Of a stretch of 17,166 bases of DNA, positions 7,435 to 14,776 are shown in pieces (positions within the stretch are counted from its first letter, which is position 1; every line of letters starts with the position of its first letter). The notes beneath the pieces are model-generated. The model had not been told where the DNA came from and made no database searches. It saw only the letters and a program-made list of their open reading frames with translations. Source of the stretch: JANXSD01 sp043758125 (GTDB taxonomy: Bacteria > Bacteroidota > Bacteroidia > AKYH767-A > OLB10); the NCBI GenBank assembly GCA_043758125.1, contig JAYVOC010000038.1, forward strand, positions 1 through 17,166. Reading direction: 5' to 3'. A program made the position numbers and the translations under genes.

Positions 7435-8982
7435 ATGCACAAGATGGAAAAACTTAATAAGAATGAGCCAATATTATTTTATTTATTACTGCTAATACAT
7501 CTGTTGCCCGTTATTATTTTAACCCCTTTTGTAAGTCTTGATGGAGCAGCTCATTTGTATAATGGTCGTTTGTTGCATACGCTTTTATTTGAAAACAGCT
7601 CTATCATAAGTCGATTTTTTGAATTTAATCCCATTCCACAACCGAATTGGATTTGTCAAACTTTAACCGCATTGCTCTTAACTTTTTTACCTGCATGGTT
7701 TGCAGAAAAAATTATTATAATCCTAATTATAATTTCTGGTGCTATTGGCTTCAGATTACTAACTGTTGAGCTTAACACAAAATCTGGTTGGATGAGTTGG
7801 CTTTACTTTCCTATGATTTATAATTTCCCATTCAGTTTAGGGTTTTACAATTATTCTATAGGTTTTTCGCTGTTACCATTTATACTTTTATTTTGGATTA
7901 GAAATAGAAATATTAAATTCAACAGTTTGCAATTTGCATTATTAATTATTGCAACAATCTTATTATATTTTTGTCATATCTTAATAATTTTATTTGCAGG
8001 TTTTTTCATGTTCTTCATAACGATGAATGATTATCGTTTACATGACAAAAAGAAAATTGTTAATCAAATAAAATCTTTAATAATAATTTTTCTTCCAATA
8101 CTAACGCTATCAATATGGGTAATTTTCTTTACCGGTTCCAGCTCGAACCCAACACAATATAATACGTTTATGGATAGAATTAATGATATAATTAGCGCCG
8201 GATTTTTAGTATTTTTTGATTTCAATAAAGACGCTATTTTTACTCGAACATATTTTCTAACCCTTACAGGAATTACTTTGTGGTCTTTGAAAAATTATTC
8301 TATTCAATCATATCAAAAGGCTTTGTTTGGTATTACTATTGGTTGCTTTTTATTAATATTTATTATCCCGGAATCGCTTGCATCTGGAAGTGTAATTACC
8401 GTTCGAGTTGTTCAGGTTTTTTATTTAGCATGGATGATTTGGTTAATAACATTAAATATTCCAATTAGAGGAAGAGTTGCAATAGCATTCATCTCAATGC
8501 TTTTTAGCTTAGTCTTATCGGCAAGAAATTTTACGAGAAGAAAAGATTTAAGTGATTTCGCAATAACGTATTTTGAAGCAGCTGAAAGAATGGAAAAGGG
8601 AAGTATTGTAGTTCCACTTAATTATGACAGTAATTGGCTTCACAATCATTTATGTGATTACATGGGTGTAGAAAAAGATATTGTTGTATTGAGAAATTAC
8701 GAAGCTGTTTCAAAAGCATTTCCGTTAGTTTGGAAAAAGGGAATGGATCCAGAATTACATTTAGGTGATTTTCCTGCGAGTAAAAAACCATGTATTAATA
8801 TTGCTAATTTCGAAAAATTTTCAGGATTAAAAATAAATTATATTACTGTGCAAATGAAACCTGATATAGCGGATGATTCTTGTACTAAATCGACATTCAA
8901 ACAACTTGACTCTCTTTTTGAACCATTGCCATTATGGAATAATACCGATGTAAGAATTTATAAAAGAAGAATTAAATCATAG
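7435..8982 (+). CDS. Polytopic membrane protein, possibly GT-C-type glycosyltransferase
   Basis: The 515-residue protein has a strongly hydrophobic region (about residues 11-370) with roughly ten membrane spans and a soluble C-terminal part of about 140 residues. Between the first two spans lies FVSLDGAAHLYNGR, with Asp36 and His40. An acidic residue in the first outside loop, often near a His, is typical of GT-C-fold enzymes that use lipid-linked sugars, and this is the only functional hint. The C-terminal region (from about residue 380) includes IVVPLNYDSNWLHNHLCDYMG and aromatic residues but no motif I recognise. The start could be ATG 7435 or ATG 7444. The gene stands alone: dnaX diverges upstream and the LytTR regulator gene converges 22 bp downstream. 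Membrane topology is clear; enzymatic function is a guess, and other polytopic families are possible. Confidence 0.82.
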   Translation: MHKMEKLNKNEPILFYLLLLIHLLPVIILTPFVSLDGAAHLYNGRLLHTLLFENSSIISRFFEFNPIPQPNWICQTLTALLLTFLPAWFAEKIIIILIIISGAIGFRLLTVELNTKSGWMSWLYFPMIYNFPFSLGFYNYSIGFSLLPFILLFWIRNRNIKFNSLQFALLIIATILLYFCHILIILFAGFFMFFITMNDYRLHDKKKIVNQIKSLIIIFLPILTLSIWVIFFTGSSSNPTQYNTFMDRINDIISAGFLVFFDFNKDAIFTRTYFLTLTGITLWSLKNYSIQSYQKALFGITIGCFLLIFIIPESLASGSVITVRVVQVFYLAWMIWLITLNIPIRGRVAIAFISMLFSLVLSARNFTRRKDLSDFAITYFEAAERMEKGSIVVPLNYDSNWLHNHLCDYMGVEKDIVVLRNYEAVSKAFPLVWKKGMDPELHLGDFPASKKPCINIANFEKFSGLKINYITVQMKPDIADDSCTKSTFKQLDSLFEPLPLWNNTDVRIYKRRIKS

Positions 8983-9004
8983 ACTGTAAATGTTATTTAT
9001 AATT

Positions 9005-9778
9005 TTATGAATCACCAAGCCATTTCTTAAAATCAGCAGCTCGTTCTCTACTAACAAATACATCTTCTACAGCACTAGGTTTTAGATTTATTTTTAGCTT
9101 TCCATTAAAATGATTGTGAATAGCATCTATTGTTTTCGGACAAATAATGTATTGTCTATTAGCTCTAAAAAATAATTCAGGATCAAGCAATTGCTCTAAT
9201 TCATCAAGGGAATGATCAACAATATATCTTTGATCTGTAAATGTTCTTATAAAACTAACTTTTTCTTCTGTATAAAAATAGGCTATTTCCGATAAAATGA
9301 TAGGGATAAAACGTTGTCCTTGTTTAACTAAAAATCGATGTTTGTAAGTAACTACTTGCTCCTTTCTTAATGCTAAAAGTACAGCCTCAATATCTAAACC
9401 TTTATGCAAAGTTTTCTCTTCATTATTTAACGTTTTGAATTTATCAATACCTCGTTTTAAATCGTCGGGATTAATGGGCTTTAATAAATAATCAATACTA
9501 TTTACTTTAAATGCGCGAATTGCATATTCATCGTAAGCGGTAGTGAATATAATCGTGCTTTTAACTTCTACTTGATTAAAAATTTCAAAACTTTGGCCAT
9601 CTGCAAGTTCAATATCCATAAGGATTAAATCGGGATGAGCAAATGAGTTTAGCCATTCAACCGATGATTGAATACTATCAGTAACTGCTTCTACTTTTAT
9701 TTCTGGATAAAATTCTTCAACCATTTTACATAGGCGTTTTGCAGCTAATGTTTCGTCTTCAATAATTAATACTCTCAT
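9005..9778 (-). CDS. LytTR-family response regulator
   Basis: This 257-residue two-component regulator has an N-terminal receiver domain (1 to about 118) with acidic pair Glu7/Asp8, phospho-acceptor Asp55 in LILMDIELADG, Thr80 in FTTAYDEYA, and Lys100 in YLLKPI. A C-terminal LytTR DNA-binding domain (about 152-255) is marked by FLVKQGQRFIPI, ELFFRANRQYIICP and a terminal VSRERAADFKKWLG. Members of this class bind promoter DNA as direct-repeat half-sites through beta strands rather than a helix-turn-helix. The start is 5 bp after the stop of the histidine kinase gene, so the two are translated from one mRNA and the kinase is its obvious partner. Target genes cannot be named from the sequence. 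The upstream paaZ promoter region and the operon's own promoter are possible targets. Confidence 0.95.
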   Translation of the reverse strand: MRVLIIEDETLAAKRLCKMVEEFYPEIKVEAVTDSIQSSVEWLNSFAHPDLILMDIELADGQSFEIFNQVEVKSTIIFTTAYDEYAIRAFKVNSIDYLLKPINPDDLKRGIDKFKTLNNEEKTLHKGLDIEAVLLALRKEQVVTYKHRFLVKQGQRFIPIILSEIAYFYTEEKVSFIRTFTDQRYIVDHSLDELEQLLDPELFFRANRQYIICPKTIDAIHNHFNGKLKINLKPSAVEDVFVSRERAADFKKWLGDS

Positions 9779-9783
9779 AATTT

Positions 9784-10812
9784 CTAATTCAATAATAAAG
9801 GTAAGGTTACTATAAAATCATTATTGTTTTCAATGATTTCCAAGCCTGGTTTATTTAATAGTTTATATTTTGCTGCAATATTCGCTAAGCCTAATCCATT
9901 AGATGTAACAAGCAACGTTTTCTTTTGAAAGTTATTTTTTACAATTAATAAATTTTCTCCACTTGAGGTAAGCGTTATCAATAAAGGTTTTGTTACTGAA
10001 ACAATATTATGCTTTACGGAATTCTCAACAAGAATTTGCAATGTTAAAGGTGGAATTAAAAATTGTTGAAATTTTTGATCAATATCAATTTTCATGAATA
10101 TCCCATCATCAAATCGTGTTTTCAATAAAAAGAAATATGCATTTAAAAAAGCTAACTCTTCCGCTAGTGTTGAAAGCTCTTTTTCATTGCTTTGTAAAAG
10201 ATATCGATATACGACAGATAATTGGTTTACAAATTTAATTGCCTTATCAGGATTGTCTTCTATTAAAGATGAAAGTGTATTGAGTGAGTTAAATAAAAAA
10301 TGAGGGCTAACTTGATTTTTTAATGCGTCAAATTGGCTTTGAAGATTTGCCTTTTTGAGTTGCTCCGTTTCCGTAACAGAATCTTGCCATTCACGAAAAT
10401 AGAAGTTTAATTCATAAATTGTTATTGCAATATAAACAAAGAAAAGTACGGCTACGATATTATAAATATAATCATTCAGTGATGCTTTGTTTCCCCAGAA
10501 GTTGACGCTATCATAGAATTTTGTAATAATTAATGAGCCAATAGTTGATAGTAGCGTTGAAAATATTAATTGCCTCCAAACTCTCGAAAAAGTTTGTTTT
10601 ATAGACGGAAAATAAGCTCTTAAAAGTATAACAATATGACGATTTAAATACCATAAAATTAATGTGTTTAAAAATGATGATCCAAAACATTTTGCAAAGG
10701 AATGATTATGAATTAACCATTCATCAGAATAAAAAATGACAGTTGAGAAAATAGAAAATAATGGTACAGCAATTATACGTAGCCAACGATCTTTTAATTT
10801 ATTTACTTGCAT
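9784..10812 (-). CDS. LytS-like sensor histidine kinase
   Basis: This 342-residue inner-membrane kinase has about four hydrophobic spans in the first 137 residues (near 12-29, 45-66, 82-98 and 117-137), a coiled-coil-like linker (about 140-168), and a His_kinase/HATPase module. The phospho-acceptor is His171 in QVSPHFLFNSLNTL. ATP-binding motifs are the N box LVENSVKHN (261-269, Asn264) and the G box GLGLAN (306-311). The short ATPase domain and the SPHFLFN motif are typical of the LytS/YehU class, which pairs with LytTR regulators such as the one encoded 5 bp downstream. Its ATG overlaps the end of the upstream membrane-protein gene by 14 bp, implying translational coupling. No periplasmic sensor domain is present, so the signal may be sensed in the membrane or through the companion protein. 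Confidence 0.95.
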   Translation of the reverse strand: MQVNKLKDRWLRIIAVPLFSIFSTVIFYSDEWLIHNHSFAKCFGSSFLNTLILWYLNRHIVILLRAYFPSIKQTFSRVWRQLIFSTLLSTIGSLIITKFYDSVNFWGNKASLNDYIYNIVAVLFFVYIAITIYELNFYFREWQDSVTETEQLKKANLQSQFDALKNQVSPHFLFNSLNTLSSLIEDNPDKAIKFVNQLSVVYRYLLQSNEKELSTLAEELAFLNAYFFLLKTRFDDGIFMKIDIDQKFQQFLIPPLTLQILVENSVKHNIVSVTKPLLITLTSSGENLLIVKNNFQKKTLLVTSNGLGLANIAAKYKLLNKPGLEIIENNNDFIVTLPLLLN

Positions 10813-11494
10813 GATTTAACATTTGGCGGATAGAAATAACATGCATAAAAAGTGCAAATGGAACAATGAAACCAGGCAACCAAATAAAAGGAAAATGAGT
10901 AATGATCGTATTTGCAGGTTCATTCATAAAAACTCTAAATGGAGTAGGTGCTGATAAAAAAGCAATTATTGCAATGTTGAGAAGAAAAAGAATTCCTATA
11001 ATATTCCACGCAATTATTGTTTGACGCGTAATCATGTTTCTTTTGATAAAATATGCAACTGGAATTGCACTTACTCCTATTAGTATATCAAAATTTAATC
11101 CTTCGAATGTCATCTGCTTTGGTAAAAAACCTTTACAATATAATCCCCATAATAGAAGCTCAATAATTATTCTGAAACTTTGAATTATTACTGGAATGAA
11201 TGTATTTATTGAGAGATAAATTTTCGAAGCGTTCTTTCGGAGTGCTAATATTAAAACAAATAGTGTTGGGGCTATTATCACCAACAATACTGGAGGTGGT
11301 TTAATTGTAAAATTATGTATGAATGATGTTTGGGAATAGGCAATTAATAATCCTAGCCAACTAACAATGCCAAAACCCCAATATTGCATTTTTTCTGGCC
11401 ATATCTTCCGAATAAAATTCATCGTCAATATGAAAATAAGTGTTACAAGTACGATAAATACAATTTGTAATAAAGTGGAATCCTCTTCAATCAT
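10799..11494 (-). CDS. Multi-pass membrane protein, first gene of kinase/regulator operon
   Basis: This 231-residue protein has about six or seven predicted membrane spans (for example near 8-26, 37-53, 69-86, 134-150, 160-180 and 198-223) and no soluble domain or recognised catalytic motif. Features that stand out are PTPFRVFMNEP (188-198) before the last spans and LPGFIVPFALFMHVISIRQML at the C-terminus, a Pro- and His-containing span I associate with unnamed membrane proteins next to LytTR systems in this phylum. It overlaps the kinase gene by 14 bp, so it is very likely made in step with the kinase. It could be a signal-sensing partner, the target of regulation, or a transporter-like protein. 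Topology and coupling are seen; function is unknown. Confidence 0.85.
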   Translation of the reverse strand: MIEEDSTLLQIVFIVLVTLIFILTMNFIRKIWPEKMQYWGFGIVSWLGLLIAYSQTSFIHNFTIKPPPVLLVIIAPTLFVLILALRKNASKIYLSINTFIPVIIQSFRIIIELLLWGLYCKGFLPKQMTFEGLNFDILIGVSAIPVAYFIKRNMITRQTIIAWNIIGILFLLNIAIIAFLSAPTPFRVFMNEPANTIITHFPFIWLPGFIVPFALFMHVISIRQMLNHASK

Positions 11495-11756
11495 TACTTT
11501 AAATAATTACTTATTGGGTGGACCACAATGAATCCATTGGGGTTGAATTTACTAGTTTATTTGTAATTCACACTAATTTCAAATTCAATCCGCTACAAAT
11601 CACGATCATATTTCCTAATATCGCAAAAGGTAAAGGATGAATCACCACTTTTACTTACCGAATCAATGGAATGTGATAAGTTTCTTTATTTTCCGATGAA
11701 TTTGTGTCTGATTTATTGATGAATCAGATATTTTTGCAATTCAATTTAGTTGAGAA
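11495..11756. promoter_or_regulatory. Divergent intergenic region between the LytTR operon and paaZ
   Basis: This 262-bp non-coding spacer must hold promoters for both directions. The 9-mer GATGAATCA occurs twice on the plus strand (11637-11645 and 11718-11726), with a near copy, GATGAATTT, at 11695-11703. A small inverted repeat CAATG-AATC-CATTG lies at 11527-11541. These could be regulator sites, but in AT-rich DNA they may be chance. A -7 promoter motif toward paaZ is listed separately. No exact TAnnTTTG was found toward the LytTR operon. Confidence 0.4.
11729..11736 (+). promoter_or_regulatory. Bacteroidota -7 promoter element upstream of paaZ
   Basis: This reads TATTTTTG, an exact TAnnTTTG match, 20 nt before the paaZ ATG. 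A TTTG at 11701-11704 is a possible -33 box, but its spacing (24 nt) is a little longer than the usual 19-21. It implies a short leader of about 15 nt. Confidence 0.45.
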
Positions 11757-13805
11757 ATGAATAAGTTAATGAATTATGCGCTTGGTCAATGGGTAGCTGG
11801 ATCTGATGAAGGTCAAGTTTTATACAATGCTATCAATGGATCAGAAATAGCAACTGCGAGTAGTAAAGGTTTAGATTTCGGAATGATGCTAGAATACGGT
11901 AGATCTAAAGGTGGAAACGCATTACGAAAACTTACCTTCCATGAAAGAGGTCGAATGCTAAAAGCATTAGCGATGCACTTAAATTCAAAGAAAGAAGATT
12001 TTTATAAAGTTAGCTGGGCAACAGGCGCAACAAGAGTTGATAGTTGGGTTGATATTGAAGGTGGGATTGGTAATCTTTTTGCTTACGCTAGCTTACGCCG
12101 ACAGTTTCCAAATGATACTTTTTGTTTGGAAGGTGATGTTGCTAAACTTTCGAAAAATGGAACTTTCATCGGTCATCATATTTGTGTTCCTAAAGAAGGA
12201 ATTGCCATTCACATTAATGCATTTAATTTTCCAGTGTGGGGTATGCTCGAAAAGATTGCTGTGAATTTATTAGCTGGTGTTCCTGCATTGGTAAAACCTG
12301 CTACTGTAACATGTTTTCTAACAGAAGCCGTTGTACGTGAAATTATCGCATCTAAAATTCTTCCTGAAGGGTCATTGCAATTAATTTGTGGATCTGCTAA
12401 TGGGGTATTAGATCATGTAATTAGTCAAGATATTGTTACGTTTACTGGATCAGCATCAACAGGAAAAATGCTGAAATCTCATCCTAGAATTCTTGAAGAA
12501 GCTGTTCCTTTTAACATGGAAGCTGATTCATTAAATTGCTGTGTGCTTGGCGCAGATGTGAATCCAACCATGCCCGAATTTGATATTTTTATCAAAGAAG
12601 TACAACGCGAAATAACTGTTAAAGCAGGACAAAAATGTACTGCCGTTCGGAGAATTATGGTTCCCGAACATTTAATTGAAGATGTTCAAATCGCGCTCGG
12701 AAAAAGATTAGCATCAACTACCATCGGTGATCCAAATGTGGAAGGTGTAAGAATGGGAGCACTCGCATCGTTCACTCAATTGGAAGAAGTAAAAAGTAAA
12801 GTGCTCGAGCTTTCTAAATCACAAGAAATTATTTTTGGTAATCTTAATAAAGTAGAAACTGTTGGTGCAGAGACTGAACGTGGTGCCTTCTTTTCACCAA
12901 TACTTTTTTTAAATAAAGATCCTTTTAAAAATACTGATTGCCATAATCTCGAGCCCTTCGGACCAGTATCCACATTGATGCCGTATAAAACAACTGAAGA
13001 TGCAATTACATTAGCGAAGATGGGCAAGGGCTCACTAGTTTGTAGTATCATTACGGCTAACGATAAAATTGCTAAAGAATTTGTTTTAGGAGCAGCATCA
13101 ATGCACGGAAGAATTTTAATTTTGAATAATGATTGTGCAAAAGAAAGTACTGGTCATGGTTCGCCAATGCCAATGTTAACGCATGGTGGCCCTGGTAGAG
13201 CAGGAGGTGGTGAAGAAATGGGAGGGAAGCGTGGTGTTTTTCATTATTTACAACGTACCGCAATTCAAGGTTCTCCAACTACACTTTCCAATATTACAAA
13301 TGTATTTCAATACGGTGCAAAACAAATTGAAAAAGATGTTCATCCATTCCGCAAACATTTTGAAGAATTAGAAATCGGTGAAACTTTAACAACTCATAAA
13401 CATACCGTTTGTGAAGCGGATATTAGCAACTTTGCAAATGTAAGTGGTGATAATTTCTATGCACACATCGATGCGACTTCTCTCGAAGGAACCATCTTTA
13501 CACAACGAGTTGCTCATGGATATTTTGTTTTATCAAAAGCTGCTGGATTATTTGTGGATCCGAAAAAAGGTCCTGTAATGTTGAATTATGGATTAGAAGA
13601 ATGTCGATTCACAAAACCAGTTTATCCAGGTATGACAATCGGCGTCAGATTAACAGTAAAAGAAAAAGTAGATACGGAAAAGAAAACGGATGATGATATC
13701 GCAAAAGGAATTGTAAAATGGTTAGTGGATGTGTATGATGAAACTGGCGAAACAGTAGCCATCGCAATAATTTTAACAATGGTAAAAAAACTTAATCAAA
13801 TTTAA
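11757..13805 (+). CDS. paaZ: Bifunctional oxepin-CoA hydrolase / semialdehyde dehydrogenase PaaZ
   Basis: PaaZ opens the oxepin-CoA ring formed from phenylacetyl-CoA and oxidises the resulting aldehyde to 3-oxo-5,6-dehydrosuberyl-CoA, using NADP. The 682 residues match E. coli PaaZ (681) end to end. The N-terminal aldehyde dehydrogenase domain (1 to about 520) has INAFNFPVWGMLEK (153-166), FTGSASTG (229-236), Glu255 in NMEADSLNC and nucleophile Cys294 in KAGQKCTA, followed by ESTGHGSPMP and HGGPGRAGGGEE. The C-terminal MaoC-like (R)-hydratase domain (about 530-680) keeps the catalytic pair Asp565 and His570 in SGDNFYAHID, equivalent to Asp561 and His566 of E. coli. Both activities should therefore be intact. 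The start at ATG 11757 fits the E. coli N-terminus; a second in-frame ATG follows four codons later. A crotonase-family gene follows 139 bp downstream. Confidence 0.97.
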   Translation: MNKLMNYALGQWVAGSDEGQVLYNAINGSEIATASSKGLDFGMMLEYGRSKGGNALRKLTFHERGRMLKALAMHLNSKKEDFYKVSWATGATRVDSWVDIEGGIGNLFAYASLRRQFPNDTFCLEGDVAKLSKNGTFIGHHICVPKEGIAIHINAFNFPVWGMLEKIAVNLLAGVPALVKPATVTCFLTEAVVREIIASKILPEGSLQLICGSANGVLDHVISQDIVTFTGSASTGKMLKSHPRILEEAVPFNMEADSLNCCVLGADVNPTMPEFDIFIKEVQREITVKAGQKCTAVRRIMVPEHLIEDVQIALGKRLASTTIGDPNVEGVRMGALASFTQLEEVKSKVLELSKSQEIIFGNLNKVETVGAETERGAFFSPILFLNKDPFKNTDCHNLEPFGPVSTLMPYKTTEDAITLAKMGKGSLVCSIITANDKIAKEFVLGAASMHGRILILNNDCAKESTGHGSPMPMLTHGGPGRAGGGEEMGGKRGVFHYLQRTAIQGSPTTLSNITNVFQYGAKQIEKDVHPFRKHFEELEIGETLTTHKHTVCEADISNFANVSGDNFYAHIDATSLEGTIFTQRVAHGYFVLSKAAGLFVDPKKGPVMLNYGLEECRFTKPVYPGMTIGVRLTVKEKVDTEKKTDDDIAKGIVKWLVDVYDETGETVAIAIILTMVKKLNQI

Positions 13806-13854
13806 AGTATTTTATTAACCCGTAATTTAACTTAATTATTTCATTAGCACACTG

Positions 13855-13916
13855 GCACAACTTGTTCCTTTGTTTAACGGAATTAGCACAACTTGTTCCG
13901 TTGTTTAACGGAATTA
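13855..13916 (+). repeat. Two tandem 31-bp repeats with internal hairpins
   Basis: Two head-to-tail copies (13855-13885 and 13886-13916) begin GCACAACTTGTTCC and end TTAACGGAATTA. They differ at one base (T versus G at unit position 15). Each contains an inverted repeat around loop GTTT. Copy 2 forms a perfect 7-bp stem, TTCCGTT / AACGGAA (13896-13902 with 13907-13913); copy 1 has one mismatch in the stem. A third unit starts (GCACAA, 13917-13922) and then decays into short units of the type TAGCAAAT up to about 13940. There is no U-tract after the stems, so a simple terminator is unlikely. It lies in the paaZ to crotonase spacer and ends just before that gene's start. Confidence 0.85.
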
Positions 13917-13944
13917 GCACAATAGCAAATTAGCAAATTAAATC

Positions 13945-14709
13945 ATGGAACTAGCAAAAGTATATTCGCAAATAGAAAATGGAATTGGAACAGTTACTTT
14001 TTTCCATCCACAAAGTAATTCATTACCAGGAAAAATTTTAAATTGGCTAGCAGATGAAATTTCAATGTTAGGTGAACATCCAGAAGTTCGAGTAATTGTT
14101 TTAAAAAGCGAAGGTGAAAAAGCATTTTGTGCTGGTGCATCTTTTGATGAATTAGTTGCAATTGAAAATATCGAAGAAGGAACAAAATTTTTCTCTGGTT
14201 TTGCAAAAGTTATAAATGCTATTCGTAAGGCACCCAAATTTGTAATAGCTCGTGTTCAAGGAAAAGCTGTTGGAGGTGGTGTAGGAATTGCTTCTGCCGC
14301 TGACTATACTTTTGCAACAACATCTGCATCGATAAAGCTTAGCGAATTAGCAGTGGGTATCGGGCCTTTTGTTGTAGGTCCTGCAGTAGAACGTAAAATT
14401 GGAACAGCAGCGTTTTGCCAACTAACAATTGATGCAATGAAATGGCAAGAAGCATCATGGGCAAAAGAGAAAGGAATGTATGCTGAGATTTTCAATACAA
14501 TCCCCGAATTAGATACAGCTGTTAACGAATTAGCAACACAATTAGCTAGAAGTAATCCTGAAGCGATGCGAATGTTAAAATTAGTTTTTTGGGAAGGAAC
14601 GGATCATTGGGATCAACTACTTTTGGAACGTGCAGGGTTAAGTGGAATGCTAGTTCTTTCTGAATTCACTAGAAATTCTATTGCAAAATTTAAACAAGGA
14701 TCGAGGTAA
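13945..14709 (+). CDS. Enoyl-CoA hydratase/isomerase (crotonase) family protein
   Basis: This 254-residue crotonase-fold protein has the oxyanion-hole segments KAFCAGASFDEL (59-70) and GKAVGGGVGIASAAD (106-120). Family members hydrate or isomerise enoyl-CoA thioesters. Its position after paaZ points to phenylacetate or related beta-oxidation, in the role of PaaF or PaaG, and both could share a transcript although the 139-bp spacer holds tandem repeats. Of the two catalytic glutamates of rat enoyl-CoA hydratase, Glu164 is matched by Glu134 (KLSELAVGIGP), but the site of Glu144 is Gly114 (GGGVGIA). A single acid is more like an isomerase or another crotonase-fold reaction than a standard hydratase. 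The start at ATG 13945 leaves the usual N-terminal beta strand intact and has no SD sequence. The family is certain; the exact reaction is not. Confidence 0.93.
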   Translation: MELAKVYSQIENGIGTVTFFHPQSNSLPGKILNWLADEISMLGEHPEVRVIVLKSEGEKAFCAGASFDELVAIENIEEGTKFFSGFAKVINAIRKAPKFVIARVQGKAVGGGVGIASAADYTFATTSASIKLSELAVGIGPFVVGPAVERKIGTAAFCQLTIDAMKWQEASWAKEKGMYAEIFNTIPELDTAVNELATQLARSNPEAMRMLKLVFWEGTDHWDQLLLERAGLSGMLVLSEFTRNSIAKFKQGSR

Positions 14710-14776
14710 TTGTCTATTGATCCAAATTTTTTCATTATTATTACATAGCATTTTCTGCCAGATATGATTTTAATAA

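Noticed and set aside
12776..13278. Two minus-strand open frames inside paaZ
   Set aside because: Both mirror the conserved aldehyde dehydrogenase domain and do not look like proteins.
13896..13913. Intrinsic terminator after paaZ
   Set aside because: The stem is good but no T-tract follows and it is 91 bp past the stop codon, so simple termination is unlikely.
13855..13916. CRISPR array
   Set aside because: The 31-bp copies are directly adjacent with no spacers and there are only two; no cas gene is nearby.
13938..14237. 99-residue minus-strand open frame over the start of the crotonase gene
   Set aside because: It is antisense to the conserved crotonase N-terminus and has no recognisable features.
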